Below, piece by piece: positions 50,547-60,542 of a DNA stretch of 64,000 nt. Both the position numbers and the translations under genes were made by a program. The first letter of the stretch is position 1, and every line of letters begins with the position of its first letter. The DNA comes from Bifidobacterium catulorum. Lineage in GTDB: Bacteria > Actinomycetota > Actinomycetes > Actinomycetales > Bifidobacteriaceae. The notes under the pieces are model-generated. The model was not told the origin of the DNA. It saw only the letters and a list, made by a program, of their open reading frames with translations, and ran no database searches. Where the stretch lies: positions 1-64,000 of the forward strand of contig NZ_QFFN01000010.1 of assembly GCF_003129925.1 (NCBI RefSeq). Reading direction: 5' to 3'.

Positions 50547-51179
50547 ATGGCAGCATCACGGCAGTCGGCGACGGGCGGCGTCCCACGCAGGTCCCGGCGG
50601 AACGATCCGGAACGCCGGCAGCGCATCATCTCGGCATGTCTTGACGTCATCGCCGAACGCGGAGTCGCAGGCACCTCCCACCGGGCGGTCGCCGCCCGGG
50701 CGGGGGTGCCGCTCGGATCGATGACCTACCATTTCGACGGCATGGACGATCTGCTGCATCAGGCGTTCGACCGGTTCGCGCAGGAGGCCATCGACATGTT
50801 CGCCGGACGCATGGCGTCGGTGACCGACCGCGACGGGGCGTGCGAGGCCATCGCCGCGCATATCGAAGGCGACCTGATGAACACCCGGCGCGACGTCATC
50901 ATCAATCTGGAACTGTATACGCTCGCCGCCCGAGACCCCGCCTACCGGGACATCAGCGAACGGTGGATGGCGGCGAGCCGCGCCCGGCTGGAACGGTTCT
51001 TCGACCCCGTGACCGCCCGCCTGCTCGACGCCATGATCGAGGGGTTCACCCTGCACCGCGCGTTCGGCACGCCAAGCGACGGCGCCGCGGTGCGCGACGC
51101 GATCCGACGCATCGTGGATGATTCGGATTCCCGGCAGCATCGTCATCCGCCGGCGTCATATGAACCAAAGATGAATTGA
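50547..51179 (+). CDS. TetR-family regulator
   Basis: 210 residues. Helix-turn-helix RQRIISACLDVIAERGVAGTSHRAVAARAGVPLGSMTYHFDGMDDLLHQAFDRF is the BetI/AcrR-like form. The effector domain contains DVIINLELYTLAARDPAYRDISERWM. The start is set by TACAAT 7 bases upstream. Oddly it ends in a His/Pro/Ser stretch that looks like run-on. It lies between two ABC export systems and may control the downstream membrane protein or permease. Confidence 0.87.
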   Translation: MAASRQSATGGVPRRSRRNDPERRQRIISACLDVIAERGVAGTSHRAVAARAGVPLGSMTYHFDGMDDLLHQAFDRFAQEAIDMFAGRMASVTDRDGACEAIAAHIEGDLMNTRRDVIINLELYTLAARDPAYRDISERWMAASRARLERFFDPVTARLLDAMIEGFTLHRAFGTPSDGAAVRDAIRRIVDDSDSRQHRHPPASYEPKMN

Positions 51180-51290
51180 TAATGAACGACGGCCGAATTC
51201 GCGGCCTTCGTATGACGTCGCCCCCGTCCGCGGCATCGTCCGTCATCGATAATGGAGACGACGGAAGACGCGAGGACGAGGGGCCGACGT

Positions 51291-52463
51291 ATGAAGACGC
51301 TTATCAGAAAAACGATCATCGCCGTCATCGGTCTGGCCATCGCGGCGGCCATATTGTATTTCGCGGGAAAGGCGCTGGTGACGGATGTTCGCGTGCCCTG
51401 GGACGCCATCTTCAACACGGCGGTCGTCGCAGGGTGCCTGTATGCGATATACCGCAACGGCCGCACTGCGCTTCTGTGCGCGACCGCGCTGAAGAACGGC
51501 CCGAGGACCGCATACGCCACGGTCGACGAATACCGCGAGACCGAGCATCATGCGTCGAGCGACGATGACGACGATGACGACGACGGCACGGTCGTGAGCG
51601 TGAGCACGCAATACCGCTTCCGCCTCGACAACGGCAGCACGGTCGTCTTCGACACGCTTCCCACCGAAGCCATGAACGACCCCGTGCTGCGCCAGGCGGC
51701 ACGACGCCACGGCACGCACGTGATCATGACATGGTATGAACGTCCGCAGACCTGGCAATCGCTGGAACTCGACCCCCTGACGGCGTCGCAGGACACCATG
51801 CCGCAACGATCGGGCGCCATGCAGCGCCGCACCGCCGACGCGGAGACGCTGGTCGCCCGGCAGAAAAGCAGATTCAGGCCGCTCACCTACGCGACCGTCG
51901 TGGCGGTGGCCGTCATCATCATCGGCTCCCTGGCGTTGTACGGCTCGTTGTCGCCGTTCGGCATCCAAGGCGTCATCAAGGATTCGATGATGGGGCTGGC
52001 ACCGCTGGGCATCGCGGCATGGATACTGGTACACATGGCGGTCAAGGGCCGGCTGCTGCGACAGGTCGGGGCCAGCGAGGACATCGACGAACCCAGTATG
52101 AGAAAGATCCTCTCCCACAACCGCGGCTTCCACCTCTACGGATTCGGCATACCGCTATTGGCCGGCGTCATCATGGCGTTCAGCGGCCTCACCGGCCTCG
52201 CCGTCGGCCCGCGGACCGTGCCCGCACAATACGAAAGCGTGGAAATGCGTACGGAATACGACGACCACGGCAGCAACGACTACGCCGACTTCTCGTTCAC
52301 CACCCAGGACGGCCACACCCTGACCGTCACCTGCGACTGGTCCGACAAGGACGCCGCCGAACGCATCATCGGCGAGCCGGGCAGACCCATCCTGCTCACC
52401 TACTGGCCGGGCGGCGGCATCGACGTCCTCGACCACGTGGAACCCGACCCGGCGCGGCAATAG
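51291..52463 (+). CDS. Uncharacterised membrane protein with an Asp tract
   Basis: 390 residues, not assigned to a named family with confidence. Two N-terminal helices (TIIAVIGLAIAAAILYFAGKALV and FNTAVVAGCLYAIY) precede a soluble domain with a DDDDDDDD tract (about residues 92-99). Two more helices lie around residue 210-250 and two near 300. The two soluble regions resemble each other (YRFRLDNGSTVVFDTL..., DFSFTTQDGHTLTVTC...), as in DUF3592-type repeats of bacterial envelope proteins. GAGGGG precedes ATG 51291. It ends in front of a terminator. Confidence 0.65.
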   Translation: MKTLIRKTIIAVIGLAIAAAILYFAGKALVTDVRVPWDAIFNTAVVAGCLYAIYRNGRTALLCATALKNGPRTAYATVDEYRETEHHASSDDDDDDDDGTVVSVSTQYRFRLDNGSTVVFDTLPTEAMNDPVLRQAARRHGTHVIMTWYERPQTWQSLELDPLTASQDTMPQRSGAMQRRTADAETLVARQKSRFRPLTYATVVAVAVIIIGSLALYGSLSPFGIQGVIKDSMMGLAPLGIAAWILVHMAVKGRLLRQVGASEDIDEPSMRKILSHNRGFHLYGFGIPLLAGVIMAFSGLTGLAVGPRTVPAQYESVEMRTEYDDHGSNDYADFSFTTQDGHTLTVTCDWSDKDAAERIIGEPGRPILLTYWPGGGIDVLDHVEPDPARQ

Positions 52464-52515
52464 CTGCCTCGGCATCCCGTCGCATCCCTCTCAGCAGACG
52501 TTCAGGAAACGAACA

Positions 52516-52545
52516 GCCCGGTGTCCGGAAGGTCGCCGGGCTTTT
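52516..52545 (+). terminator. Rho-independent terminator
   Basis: GCCCGG (52516-52521) pairs with CCGGGC (52536-52541) and is followed by TTTT. It separates the membrane-protein gene from the downstream export genes. Confidence 0.7.
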
Positions 52546-52667
52546 CCAGCGCTGCGCAAGGCGGCGGCCAAGTCGCCGCCGCATAGTGGGGGCAGAGCCC
52601 CGAGCATGGCCCAATCGCGGCACGTGCCAGGGGCTTGCCCTTGCCCACATCGAACAAAAGGACCATC

Positions 52668-54407
52668 ATGTTCGTGCTGAAGAACGCCTGGAAGACCGTC
52701 ATACGGAACAAAGGGCGCAACATCCTCATCATCCTCATCGTCGCCATCATCGCCGCGGCGGCGACCGTCGGTCTCGCCATACGCAACGCCGCGGACAACG
52801 CGCGCGAGACCGGCCTCGCCTCCACCAGCGTGACCGCGACCATCGGCGTCGACCGCAGCAAACTCATGGAACAGGCGAAATCGTCGTCCTCGTCGTCCTC
52901 GTCGTCCTCGTCCTCCTCCTCATCGGATTCCAAACCCGACTTCGACGCCATGCGCGAAGCCATGGAGAACAGCAGCCTCACGCTCGCCGACTACGAGAAA
53001 TACGCCAAGGCGTCCAGCGTGAACGTCGGCACATACTATTCCGAAAGCACCGGCGTCTCCGGCACCGACTCGTTCCAGCCGGTGGAAAGCACGACGTCGA
53101 ACTCCGCGAACTCCGGTTCGTCGTCGTCCTCGTCGTCGTCCTCGTCGTCTGGCTCCTCGTCGTCCGGCTCCGAAGGGTCAACGCAGCAGGACCCCGGCCG
53201 CGGAGGCCCCGGAGGCGACCAAGGCGGCATGCAAGGCATGACGTCCGGCGACTTCACCCTCACCGGATTCTCCTCCGACAAGGCCGTCGCCGCAGCGAAG
53301 AACGGCACCTTCACCATGACCTCCGGCAAGGTGTTCGGCTACGGAACGGACGACAACGGCAAGGTCATCATCTCCAAGGCGCTCGCCGACTTCAACGACC
53401 TCAAGGTCGGCGACACCATCACCGTGACCAACCCGAACGACACGTCGAAGACCTACAAGCTCACCATCGGCGGCATCTACGAAAACACGACGTCGAGCAA
53501 CACCGACTCCGCAGGACCGATGGGCGGCACCTCGCAGGACGCCGACAACGCCATCTACACCTCCGTCTCCACACTGAAATCACTCGGCCTCGACTCCACG
53601 ACCACCGCGGCCGACGATGACGACGACACCTCCACGCAGCTGAGCTACACCTACGTGCTCGACAACGCCGACGACTACGAGACCTTCGCCTCCGACGTCA
53701 AGAAGGCCGGACTCGACGACACCCACACCGTGCAGTCCTCCGACGTGGAGAACTACGAGGCCAGCCTCGTGCCCCTCGACAACCTCGCCAAATTCGCGCT
53801 CACGCTGCTCGTCGTGGTGCTCGTGGTCGGCGCCGTCGTGCTCATCGTGCTCAACCTGTTCAACATCCGCGAACGCAAATACGAGGTCGGCGTGCTCACC
53901 GCCATCGGCGTGAACAAGGTGAAGGTGGCCGCGCAGTTCGCCATCGAACTGCTGATCGTGACCATGTGCGGCATCGCGCTCGGCGTGGCCGGCGGCGCCG
54001 CGGCATCGGTGCCGGTCTCCAACCAGCTGCTCGCCTCCCAGGTCTCCGCACAGCAGACCGAGGCCGCCAGCCAGCAGGCGCAGTTCGGACGCGGCGCCGA
54101 CATGGGCGGGGGAGCGCCGGGTCAGACCTCGCAGCAGGGCGAATCCTCGGGTTCCAATGATTCGAGCGGGTCGTCGAACGGTTCCGGATCGACCGGCGCC
54201 AACGCCGCCCCGAACGAGCCGGGCGGCATGCGCGGCGGCATGAGCCGGGCCGTGGACTACGTCAGCTCCATCAACGCCACCGTGAACTTCAAGGTCATAG
54301 GCCAGCTGATACTCATCGGCCTGGGGCTCACGCTCGTCTCCGCGCTCGTCGGCATCATATTCGTCATGCGCTACGAGCCGCTGCAGATCCTCGCCGACCG
54401 TTCCTGA
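52668..54407 (+). CDS. MacB/FtsX-type ABC permease with serine-rich tracts
   Basis: 579 residues. Helix 1 (ILIILIVAIIAAAATVGLAI) is followed by a large extracytoplasmic MacB-like domain interrupted by two serine tracts (about residues 71-85 and 153-170). The FtsX core then appears (LLVVVLVVGAVVLIVLNLFNIRERKYEVGVLTAIGVNKVKVAAQFAIELL). A third low-complexity insert (Gly/Gln/Ser/Asn) precedes the last helix. The ATPase partner lies 33 bases downstream. AAAGGAC precedes ATG 52668. Codon use in the Ser tracts (TCG/TCC repeats) is microsatellite-like. Confidence 0.88.
   Translation: MFVLKNAWKTVIRNKGRNILIILIVAIIAAAATVGLAIRNAADNARETGLASTSVTATIGVDRSKLMEQAKSSSSSSSSSSSSSSSDSKPDFDAMREAMENSSLTLADYEKYAKASSVNVGTYYSESTGVSGTDSFQPVESTTSNSANSGSSSSSSSSSSSGSSSSGSEGSTQQDPGRGGPGGDQGGMQGMTSGDFTLTGFSSDKAVAAAKNGTFTMTSGKVFGYGTDDNGKVIISKALADFNDLKVGDTITVTNPNDTSKTYKLTIGGIYENTTSSNTDSAGPMGGTSQDADNAIYTSVSTLKSLGLDSTTTAADDDDDTSTQLSYTYVLDNADDYETFASDVKKAGLDDTHTVQSSDVENYEASLVPLDNLAKFALTLLVVVLVVGAVVLIVLNLFNIRERKYEVGVLTAIGVNKVKVAAQFAIELLIVTMCGIALGVAGGAAASVPVSNQLLASQVSAQQTEAASQQAQFGRGADMGGGAPGQTSQQGESSGSNDSSGSSNGSGSTGANAAPNEPGGMRGGMSRAVDYVSSINATVNFKVIGQLILIGLGLTLVSALVGIIFVMRYEPLQILADRS
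52881..52926 (+). repeat. TCG/TCC trinucleotide tract coding for serine
   Basis: A run of about 15 Ser codons, mostly alternating TCG and TCC, in the extracytoplasmic domain of the permease. A second, similar tract is at about 53122-53170. Length variation by slippage would keep the frame. Confidence 0.85.
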
Positions 54408-54440
54408 CCTTCCCCCGAAACCCCATAGAAAAGAGCCATC

Positions 54441-55163
54441 ATGACCAATGCAACCATCGCGAACGAACCATCGGCGGCCGCATCCGCAGCCGAGAACCCC
54501 GCCGCGACCATCCCCGCGCTGCGACTCGACCGCGTGTCATACTCCTACACCAAAGGCGGCAAGAAGGTGCTGGACGGCAGAAGCCACGACTTCCAGCCCG
54601 GCATGGTCCCCGCCCTCACCGGCCCGTCCGGCGCCGGCAAGACCACGCTGCTGTCGCGGCTGTCCGGACTGGCCGTCCCCACCGAAGGCCGCGTGCTCTA
54701 CCATGGCAACGACCTCGCCAAAACGGACCGGTACCGGTACCGCAGCCACGACATCGGCGTGATCTTCCAAAGCTTCAACCTGCTGCCGGCGCTCACCGTC
54801 GCCGAAAACATCATCCTGTCGATGGACGCATCCGGCAAGACGTTCGACCGTCCGAAAACGCAGATCGCCAAGGAGCTCATCGCAAAAGTGCGGCTGCGCC
54901 CCGAATACGCCGACGAACGCATACTGCATCTTTCGGGCGGCGAACAGCAGCGTGTGGCCATCGCGCGCGCATTGAGCTACGACCCGTCGATCATCCTCGC
55001 CGACGAACCGACCGGCAACCTCGACCTTGGCACACAGAACGACATCATGGCGATCTTCCGTTCGCTGGCCCACGACGAGGGCAGGTGCGTGATCATCGTC
55101 ACGCACAGCCCCGAAGTGGCCGCGCAGTCGGATGAGGTGTATGAGCTGGCCAAACTGCTGTAG
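54441..55163 (+). CDS. MacB/LolD-type ABC transporter ATPase
   Basis: 240 residues. Walker A GPSGAGKTT, Q-loop VIFQSFNLLPALTVAENIILSM, signature [15 protein letters not shown], Walker [13 protein letters not shown] and His in VTHSPE. An Ala-rich N-terminal extension of about 28 residues precedes the ABC fold. The D-loop and spacing are standard for MacB/LolD. With the preceding permease it makes a two-gene exporter. Confidence 0.92.
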   Translation: MTNATIANEPSAAASAAENPAATIPALRLDRVSYSYTKGGKKVLDGRSHDFQPGMVPALTGPSGAGKTTLLSRLSGLAVPTEGRVLYHGNDLAKTDRYRYRSHDIGVIFQSFNLLPALTVAENIILSMDASGKTFDRPKTQIAKELIAKVRLRPEYADERILHLSGGEQQRVAIARALSYDPSIILADEPTGNLDLGTQNDIMAIFRSLAHDEGRCVIIVTHSPEVAAQSDEVYELAKLL

Positions 55164-55233
55164 GAAATCACCGGATGGCACCACATGGGCCGGAATCGGT
55201 CATCTGGATCTTTTCTGGAATACCGGGTGTGGC

Positions 55234-55315
55234 GGGGTTCTCCCCTCAGTCAGACTTCGTCTGACAGCTCCCCTCGGGGAGGGGAGCCTGTTGGGTGGAG
55301 GTCCCGCCGGGATTC
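55234..55315 (+). repeat. Dispersed palindromic repeat, copy 1
   Basis: 82-bp unit with hairpins GTCAGAC-ttc-GTCTGAC and a CTCCCC...GGGGAG pair, beginning GGGGTTCTCCCCTCAGTC. Identical to copy 2 at 55457-55538. A partial piece (CTGTTGGGTGG) repeats just after it. Between the ABC operon and dapD the 433-base gap holds little else. Confidence 0.92.
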
Positions 55316-55456
55316 AGCCTGTTGGGTGGGGGTCTTGGTGTGGGAAGGGTCGTGCGGATGCGTGTGTCGTCAAGGCGTGGAAAACGAAGGCGTATTCCAA
55401 TACGTCAAGTTTTCCGCAACGCCGATGACACTCCATCCGGGGCTTTTCCGTTTTGT

Positions 55457-55538
55457 GGGGTTCTCCCCTCAGTCAGACTTCGTCTGACAGCTCCCCTCGG
55501 GGAGGGGAGCCTGTTGGGTGGAGGTCCCGCCGGGATTC
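55457..55538 (+). repeat. Dispersed palindromic repeat, copy 2
   Basis: Exact 82-of-82 copy of the unit at 55234-55315, 141 bases away in the same orientation. Members with different stem sequences occur at the window's right end. The stems could act as transcription terminators for the converging ABC and dapD genes. Confidence 0.92.
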
Positions 55539-55596
55539 GTTCCTGCGAGGGGAGCGGCCGCTAAGGCCGCGCACGGTTACCGGTGTTGTTGAGGCC

Positions 55597-56580
55597 TTAG
55601 TTCTTGTGCAATGCGGCGTTGAGTTCGATGCCCACCTTGCGGGTACGGGCTTCAACGGCACCGGTAACGGAATTGCGGATGAACATGATGTTGTCCTTGC
55701 CGCTGAGATCCTTGCCCTTGACGACCTCAAGCGGTTCGCCGGCCGCGACCTTGGCCTTGTCGTAGATCGTCACCTTGGTGCCTGCGGTCACGTACAGGCC
55801 GGCTTCGACCACGCAGTTGTCGCCGAGGGAGATGCCGATGCCGGCGTTGGCGCCGAGCAGTGAGTGCTTGCCGATGGAGTTGCGCAGCTTGCCGCCGCCG
55901 GAGAGCGTGCCCATGATGGAGGCCGCGCCGCCGATGTCGGAGCCGTCGCCGACGACCACGCCCTGGGAGATGCGGCCTTCGACCATGGAGGTGCCGAGCG
56001 TGCCGGCGTTGAAGTTCACGAAGCCCTCGTGCATGACGGTGGTGCCTTCGGCCAGGTGGGCGCCGAGGCGGATGCGGTCGGCGTTGCCGATGCGCACGCC
56101 GGACGGCACCACGTAGTCGATCATGCGCGGGAACTTGTCGACGGACAGCACGTTGACGTCCACGGCCGGATACGGGGCGGCGGACGCGGCCTTGAGCACG
56201 TCGAGCTTGCGCAGTGCGAAGTCCTCCACGGCGAACGGCCCGTAGTTCGTCCACACGACGTTGTTGAGCTTGCCGAAGATGCCGTCGAGGTTCAGCGTGT
56301 TCGGCTTGGCGAGGCGCATGCTCATGAGGTGCAGGCGCAGGTAGGCGTCGGCCGCGTCCACGATCGGGTCGTCGATGTGCGAGACGGTGAACACGGGCAG
56401 GCGGCGCACGCCACGGGCGTCGGCCTCCACGTGTTCGAGTGCGCCGAAGTCATGCTGCGGACGGTGTCCCTCGGCCGGTGCGACGCCGAGCGTCAGGGTC
56501 GGATACCACACGTCCAGGGTGTTGCCGGCCGCGTCCACGCTTGCCAGGCCCCAACCCCATGCCGTACGTGATTCAGTCAT
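55597..56580 (-). CDS. dapD: 2,3,4,5-tetrahydropyridine-2,6-dicarboxylate N-succinyltransferase
   Basis: 327 residues, the actinobacterial DapD type. An N-terminal domain ([27 protein letters not shown]) precedes hexapeptide repeats ([97 protein letters not shown]). It succinylates tetrahydrodipicolinate using succinyl-CoA in diaminopimelate and lysine synthesis. AAGGAG precedes ATG 56580. The open frame extends far upstream but the protein match begins here. Confidence 0.94.
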   Translation of the reverse strand: MTESRTAWGWGLASVDAAGNTLDVWYPTLTLGVAPAEGHRPQHDFGALEHVEADARGVRRLPVFTVSHIDDPIVDAADAYLRLHLMSMRLAKPNTLNLDGIFGKLNNVVWTNYGPFAVEDFALRKLDVLKAASAAPYPAVDVNVLSVDKFPRMIDYVVPSGVRIGNADRIRLGAHLAEGTTVMHEGFVNFNAGTLGTSMVEGRISQGVVVGDGSDIGGAASIMGTLSGGGKLRNSIGKHSLLGANAGIGISLGDNCVVEAGLYVTAGTKVTIYDKAKVAAGEPLEVVKGKDLSGKDNIMFIRNSVTGAVEARTRKVGIELNAALHKN

Positions 56581-56599
56581 ATGTCTGCTCCTTGCTGCG

Positions 56600-56619
56600 C
56601 ATATATATTGGTATATATG
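56600..56619. promoter_or_regulatory. AT-rich palindrome upstream of dapD
   Basis: CATATATA-TTGG-TATATATG, 20 bases before the dapD start. It could be the -10 region or an operator. A GTATGTGCCGT direct repeat follows further upstream (about 56627-56650). Confidence 0.45.
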
Positions 56620-56774
56620 TCGGTTCGTATGTGCCGTCTCGTATGTGCCGTTTCGTTCGGGGATATGCCGAACGGGCCGCATCCGGCGGTCATCGATCCG
56701 CCGTTGTCCACAATAAATCCCACCCGAGATAGCCGAGGGCGAAACGTCCATGGGATTTTGTGAGGGGCAGCCGT

Positions 56775-56780
56775 TACAAT
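56775..56780 (+). promoter_or_regulatory. -10 box TACAAT of a leaderless small gene
   Basis: TACAAT ends 8 bases before the GTG at 56789. No ribosome site is visible. Confidence 0.5.
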
Positions 56781-56788
56781 GACGCCTT

Positions 56789-56920
56789 GTGAATGAATAC
56801 CGGAAGGAACGTGAGCAGCGTGAACGCCGCCGTCGCCTCGTGGCGCGGGCGGTGTGCATCGTCGTCGCCGTCGGCATGCTCGTCAGCCTGGTCGTTCCGG
56901 CGTTGTACGCGGGTCTTTGA
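56789..56920 (+). CDS. 43-residue single-span membrane protein
   Basis: GTG start, 43 residues. A highly charged N-terminus ([19 protein letters not shown]) is followed by a single hydrophobic helix ([22 protein letters not shown]) and stop. The positive-inside rule puts the N-terminus in the cytoplasm. It has a good -10 box and typical codon use (no rare codons), which supports translation. It lies upstream of prfB after a 203-base gap. Function unknown; the basic-helix-plus-span layout suits a small regulator of a membrane complex. Confidence 0.68.
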   Translation: MNEYRKEREQRERRRRLVARAVCIVVAVGMLVSLVVPALYAGL

Positions 56921-57123
56921 CCCGGCCGTCGTCCCATGACGCACGCCGGGGCCGGCGTGCGGACGATGTCTTTTCCACCATCCGTATTCGATTCGTCGTC
57001 GCATCGCATTCGAACGACATGACGGCCGACGAGTACGGTGACCGATGCAGACGGCCGTCGGGCGGCACAAGCCCGGCCGGACACGGCACACGATACGACA
57101 TACGATTTGTAAGGTAAGCAACA

Positions 57124-58251
57124 ATGGCAGAATTTGATTTCTCGCAGGCGATCGGCGCACTGCGATCGAAGTACGACACCATCGCCGGCGCCGTCGATCT
57201 CGACGCCCTCAGGACGCAGATCAAGGAGCTTGAACAGGAGGCCAGCGCCCCCGGGCTGTGGGACGACCCCGAGAACGCGCAGAAGGTGACGAGCCGTCTT
57301 TCGGCCGCGGAATCGCAGCTCAAGCGCATCGAATCGGCCGGCAGCCGCATCGACGACGTGGAGACGCTCGTCGAACTCGGCCGCGAGGAGGACGACGCCG
57401 ACACCCTCGCCGAGGCCCAGGATGAGGTGGGGAATCTCGACAAGGACCTTTCCGACATCGAGATCCAGACCCTGCTCGACGGCGAATACGACGAACGCGC
57501 CGCCGTGATCACCATCCGTTCCGGCGCTGGCGGCGTCGACGCGGCCGACTGGGCACAGATGCTGCTGCGCATGTATCTGCGCTGGGCGGAACGCCACGGC
57601 TACAAGCACAAGGTCATGGACACGTCCTACGCCGAGGAGGCCGGCATCAAGTCGGCCACGTTCCAGATCGACGAGCCGTACGCCTACGGCAAGCTTTCCG
57701 TCGAGGGCGGCACGCACCGTCTCGTGCGCATCAGCCCGTTCGACAACCAGGGACGCCGTCAGACCAGCTTCGCCGCCGTCGAGGTGGTGCCGCTGGTCGA
57801 GGCCACCGACCATATCGACATCCCCGACACCGACCTGCGCGTGGACACCTACTGCTCCTCCGGCCCCGGCGGCCAGGGCGTGAACACCACGTACTCCGCC
57901 GTGCGACTGACCCACCTTCCCACCGGCATCGTCGTGACCATGCAGGACGAGCGCTCGCAGATCCAGAACCGCGCGGCCGCCATGCAGGTGCTCCAGTCCC
58001 GACTGCTCGTGCTCAAGCATGAGGAGGAGGCCAAGAAGAAGAAGGAGCTCGCCGGAGACATCAAGGCCAGCTGGGGTGACCAGATGCGCTCCTACGTGCT
58101 GCACCCGTACCAGATGGTCAAGGATCTGCGCACAGGCTACGAGACGTCGCAGACCCAGGCCGTGTTCGACGGCGAGATCGACGAGTTCATCGACGCCGGC
58201 ATCCGCTGGCGGCACCAGCAGCGCCGCGAGGCCGCGAAGAACGCCGAATAG
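57124..58251 (+). CDS. prfB: Peptide chain release factor 2
   Basis: 375 residues. The codon-recognition tripeptide is SPF in [16 protein letters not shown], and the hydrolysis motif is GGQ in [20 protein letters not shown]2 terminates at UGA and UAA. The reading frame is continuous; there is no in-frame UGA near codon 26 as in E. coli, so the programmed frameshift is absent. Start ATG 57124 has AAGGTAAGC upstream. FtsE follows after 64 bases. Confidence 0.96.
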   Translation: MAEFDFSQAIGALRSKYDTIAGAVDLDALRTQIKELEQEASAPGLWDDPENAQKVTSRLSAAESQLKRIESAGSRIDDVETLVELGREEDDADTLAEAQDEVGNLDKDLSDIEIQTLLDGEYDERAAVITIRSGAGGVDAADWAQMLLRMYLRWAERHGYKHKVMDTSYAEEAGIKSATFQIDEPYAYGKLSVEGGTHRLVRISPFDNQGRRQTSFAAVEVVPLVEATDHIDIPDTDLRVDTYCSSGPGGQGVNTTYSAVRLTHLPTGIVVTMQDERSQIQNRAAAMQVLQSRLLVLKHEEEAKKKKELAGDIKASWGDQMRSYVLHPYQMVKDLRTGYETSQTQAVFDGEIDEFIDAGIRWRHQQRREAAKNAE

Positions 58252-58315
58252 GCGCGTCGCGCAACGGATTACGGATCGGGAACCACGCAATCGCATGACC
58301 GTGAAGGGGTAAGCA

Positions 58316-59524
58316 ATGGCATTGATTTCGCTTGAGGACGTCACCAAGATCTATCCGCGGGGGTCGCGTCCCGCATTGGACGACATCACGCTCGACATCG
58401 ACCGCGGCGAGTTCGTGTTCCTCGTGGGCGCCTCCGGGTCCGGCAAGACCACGCTGCTGAGCCTGCTGCTGCGCGAGGAGCAGGCCACCGAGGGCGAGAT
58501 CCGCGTGGCCGGCAGCGACCTGCGGAGGCTTCCCGCCCGGCAGGTGCCGCAGTACCGCCGCGGCATAGGATTCGTGTTCCAGGACTACAAGCTGCTCGCC
58601 AACAAGACGGTGTGGCAGAACGTGGCCTTCGCGCTGGAGGTCATCGGCACGCGGCGGTCCACCATCAAGTCGCTGGTGCCGCAGGTGCTGCAGACCGTGG
58701 GGCTGACCGGCAAGGAGGACCGTCTGCCGCATGAGCTCTCCGGTGGCGAGGCGCAGCGTGTGGCCATCGCCCGCGCCTATGTGAACCATCCGCGCATCCT
58801 GCTGGCCGACGAGCCCACAGGCAACCTCGACCCCACCACGTCCGTGGGCATCATGGAGGTGCTGGAGGCCATCAACCGCACCGGCACCACCGTGGTCATG
58901 GCCACGCACAACGAGGAGATTGTCAACTCCATGCGCAAACGCGTGGTCGAGCTGCACAACGGCAAGATCGTGCGCGACGAGCGCCAGGGCTCCTATGATT
59001 CCGCCACCTACTTCCCCGACGCGGAGGTGGAGGCGCGCGCCCAGCAGGCGATCGGCGTGGCCTCGGACGCCGCGCGGCAGGCCGATCTGGTCCGTGCCGA
59101 CGGGGCCGGCGACGCCTCGCCGACCGCCGGCGTCATCGCCGCTGCCGAAGCCGTGCACAACGCCGGCGCGGGTGACGAGGGCATAGCCCGTCTCGCCGGC
59201 TCCGTGCACTCGGGCCGCAAGGGCCGGTACGGGGAGACCTTCGTTTCCGTGGAGGACACGCTCACGTGGGGCAAGGGCATCTCCCTGGATTCCGCGAAGA
59301 ACCGGTCCGCGAGGAACGGCGGCGACGCCAAGGGCTCCAAGACGGCCGACGACGATTCCAGGTTCAAGGCGCCGAACTCCGTTGACCTCGCCGAGCCCGC
59401 TGTGGATTCCGGCACCGCCGTGGACTCCGGCGCCGCCGCTCCGGAGCCTCCGGCCCCGCCCGCGCCGCCGCGCCGCGGCGCACGAGACACCGACAAGACC
59501 GTGAAGAAGGAGAATGACCGATGA
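58316..59524 (+). CDS. ftsE: Cell-division ATPase FtsE with a long C-terminal extension
   Basis: 402 residues. Residues 1-230 are a standard FtsE: Walker [35 protein letters not shown], signature [14 protein letters not shown], Walker [13 protein letters not shown], His in ATHNEE. The remaining 170 residues are Ala/Asp/Gly/Pro-rich with no domain seen ([22 protein letters not shown]..., [19 protein letters not shown]), predicted disordered. Usual FtsE is about 230 residues. FtsE with FtsX controls a peptidoglycan hydrolase during division. It overlaps ftsX by 4 bases. Confidence 0.93.
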   Translation: MALISLEDVTKIYPRGSRPALDDITLDIDRGEFVFLVGASGSGKTTLLSLLLREEQATEGEIRVAGSDLRRLPARQVPQYRRGIGFVFQDYKLLANKTVWQNVAFALEVIGTRRSTIKSLVPQVLQTVGLTGKEDRLPHELSGGEAQRVAIARAYVNHPRILLADEPTGNLDPTTSVGIMEVLEAINRTGTTVVMATHNEEIVNSMRKRVVELHNGKIVRDERQGSYDSATYFPDAEVEARAQQAIGVASDAARQADLVRADGAGDASPTAGVIAAAEAVHNAGAGDEGIARLAGSVHSGRKGRYGETFVSVEDTLTWGKGISLDSAKNRSARNGGDAKGSKTADDDSRFKAPNSVDLAEPAVDSGTAVDSGAAAPEPPAPPAPPRRGARDTDKTVKKENDR

Positions 59525-60444
59525 GATTCCGCTTTGTGCTTTCGGAGACGTGGACCAGCATCAAGCGCAACGGCTCGATGATCCTTTCGGTCATGCTCGT
59601 CACGTTCATCTCGTTCGTGTTCATCGGCGCGTCGATGCTCATGCAGGCGCAGATCACCAAGGCGAAGGGCGACTGGTACGACAAGGTCGAGGTCGTCGTC
59701 TGGCTCTGCCCGGACGGCACCAGCCAGTCCGCGAACTGCGCCTCCGGCAAGGCGCCGACCACCGACGAGGTCATCGACATCCAGAACACCATCAAGGACG
59801 AACTGCACAACGACGTCTCCAAGATTACCTATGTGAGCAAGGAGCAGTTCTACAAGGACACGTTCGTCAAGCAGTATCCGGGCGGCGTGTACCAGGGACG
59901 CACCATGACCGCGGACGACATGCAGGGGTCGCTCAGGCTCAAGCTCACCAATCCGGAGAAATACCAGCAGGTCTCCGAGGTGCTTTCCGGCAAGAAGGGC
60001 GTCGAGGAGGTGCAGGACCAGCGGCAGATCTTCGACCCCGTGTTCGCCGTGCTCAACCGCGGCACCGTCGTCACCGTGGTGCTGGCCGCCGTGATGGTGC
60101 TCGTGGCCATCATGCTCACCGGCACCACGATCCGCATGTCCGCGGCCTCGCGCAAGAACGAGACCGAGATCATGCGGCTGGTGGGCGCGTCCAACTGGAT
60201 CATCCAGCTGCCGTTCCTCCTCGAAGGCGCCATCGCCTCGTTCATCGGCTCGGTGCTCTCCTGCGTGGCCCTCGGCGCCATCGTCGAGGTGTTCGTCACC
60301 AACTGGCTGGCCACCACCGTCACCTGGATGCCGTTCGTCAGCATGGGCACCGTGCTCATGTTCTCCCCGGTGCTTGTGGCGGGTGCCGTGGTGCTGTCCA
60401 TCATCGCGTCGCTGTTCTCGCTGCGTCGTTACCTCAAGGCGTAA
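59521..60444 (+). CDS. ftsX: Cell-division membrane protein FtsX
   Basis: 307 residues. N-terminal helix ([24 protein letters not shown]) followed by an extracytoplasmic domain of about 130 residues with a disulfide-capable pair ([17 protein letters not shown]). Three helices then carry the FtsX motif [31 protein letters not shown]. It relays FtsE ATPase cycles to a peptidoglycan hydrolase outside, probably the CHAP protein encoded next. Confidence 0.94.
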   Translation: MRFRFVLSETWTSIKRNGSMILSVMLVTFISFVFIGASMLMQAQITKAKGDWYDKVEVVVWLCPDGTSQSANCASGKAPTTDEVIDIQNTIKDELHNDVSKITYVSKEQFYKDTFVKQYPGGVYQGRTMTADDMQGSLRLKLTNPEKYQQVSEVLSGKKGVEEVQDQRQIFDPVFAVLNRGTVVTVVLAAVMVLVAIMLTGTTIRMSAASRKNETEIMRLVGASNWIIQLPFLLEGAIASFIGSVLSCVALGAIVEVFVTNWLATTVTWMPFVSMGTVLMFSPVLVAGAVVLSIIASLFSLRRYLKA

Positions 60445-60542
60445 TCGTTCGTTCGCCGTCAGGGTGAACGTTTACAATACAGTCAAACATGCAAGGCTTT
60501 CGGATGGGGAAGAGGGGCCGTCCGGAAACGTAAGGAGACGAT

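Noticed and set aside
57124-57210. Programmed frameshift in prfB
   Set aside because: The frame is continuous with no in-frame UGA near the usual site, so no frameshift is needed.
55597-58347. A very long minus-strand open frame spanning dapD, the small membrane gene and prfB
   Set aside because: Only its 3' third is DapD; the rest is antisense shadow of prfB created by high GC. The DapD family start and ribosome site are at 56580.
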